NCBI GenBank assembly: GCA_022823775.1
Contig: JAJEHI010000057.1
Location: forward strand, 1-40,808
Source of the DNA: Defluviicoccus sp.
GTDB taxonomy: Bacteria > Pseudomonadota > Alphaproteobacteria > MPNO01
Direction of reading: 5' to 3'
DNA: 40,808 nucleotides
How positions within the stretch are numbered: position 1 is the stretch's first letter; the number at the start of each line of letters is the position of its first letter. Positions 40,722 to 40,808 of this stretch are shown one piece after another. The notes under the pieces were generated by a model. It made no database searches and was not told where the DNA came from. It was given only the letters and a program-made list of their open reading frames with translations. The position numbers were made by a program, and so were the translations under genes.

Positions 40722-40808
40722 CCATCACCCCGGCCCTCTCCCCGGCGGGGAGAGGGGGACTCGCGGCGCCCGCTCCTCCTTCCTTCTCCCCTCCCGCTTG
40801 CGGGAGGG
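40722..40808. repeat. Family A double-hairpin repeat, copy 4, cut by the window end
   Basis: CCATCACCCCGGCCCTCTCCCC-GGC-GGGGAGAGGG, a linker, then CCCTCCCGC-TT-GCGGGAGGG running to the last base. It lies upstream of the alpha/beta hydrolase gene. The right boundary is not in the window. Confidence 0.83.

Noticed and set aside
1-40808. CRISPR arrays, tRNA or rRNA genes, insertion sequences
   Set aside because: No regularly spaced repeats, no cloverleaf with a TTCGA-type arm, and no transposase-like protein were found. The repeats present are hairpin families, not arrays.

Overview
The window is high-G+C bacterial DNA whose gene content and three families of intergenic palindromic repeats look alphaproteobacterial (a Rhodospirillales- or Rhizobiales-like genome; inference from style, not from a marker gene). 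It is densely packed: 45 intact protein genes and one truncated gene, no tRNA, rRNA or CRISPR, and no gap above about 250 bases. Apart from a toxin-antitoxin antitoxin there is no recognisable transcription factor, which is unusual for a window so rich in catabolic and transport genes.

Layout. 1-4342 (minus): a BacA/SbmA-type peptide transporter and a dctPQM TRAP transporter operon. 4572-9801: a YghU-type glutathione transferase, an aconitase-superfamily pair in small-then-large subunit order, an AhpD-like protein (minus) and a YtcJ-like amidohydrolase. 9798-11611 (minus): an isopenicillin-N-synthase-type 2-oxoglutarate/Fe(II) oxygenase coupled to a 2-keto-4-pentenoate hydratase-like protein. 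11747-17161: a drug-type MFS exporter, a methyltransferase, an amidase, a VOC protein coupled to an EamA exporter, and a periplasmic rhodanese. 17272-18632: a VapBC-like toxin-antitoxin module framed by a direct repeat that contains a 63-codon remnant of a DUF454 gene and the intact DUF454 gene. 18801-21241: a UbiD-family decarboxylase coupled to a fumarylacetoacetate-hydrolase-family protein.

21229-30946 is one uninterrupted minus-strand run: acyl-CoA dehydrogenase, then a LigA-LigB-epimerase-Rid operon, an unknown membrane-anchored protein, the queuosine block queA-tgt-queG with dusA, an ArsC/YfgD-like protein and apt. 31058-37495 is a plus-strand run: a complete ABC importer (Tat-exported binding protein, permease, ATPase), a thiolase-fold protein with no thiolase catalytic residues, a DUF35 OB-fold protein with no cysteines, an acyl-CoA synthetase and a DoxX-like membrane protein. 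37611-40697 holds a second glutathione transferase, a DUF1330 protein, an SDR oxidoreductase and an alpha/beta hydrolase.

How it fits together (inference). The ABC importer, acyl-CoA synthetase, thiolase-like/DUF35 pair and divergent acyl-CoA dehydrogenase look like one unit that imports a carboxylic acid, activates it to a CoA thioester and shortens it, perhaps by retro-aldol cleavage. The LigAB-epimerase-Rid operon looks like ring cleavage of a catechol- or aminophenol-type compound. The substrates cannot be read from the sequence. The most interesting structural observations are the repeat-derived C-terminus of the acyl-CoA synthetase, the framed toxin-antitoxin module, and stem-loop structures directly after the binding-protein gene in both importer operons.
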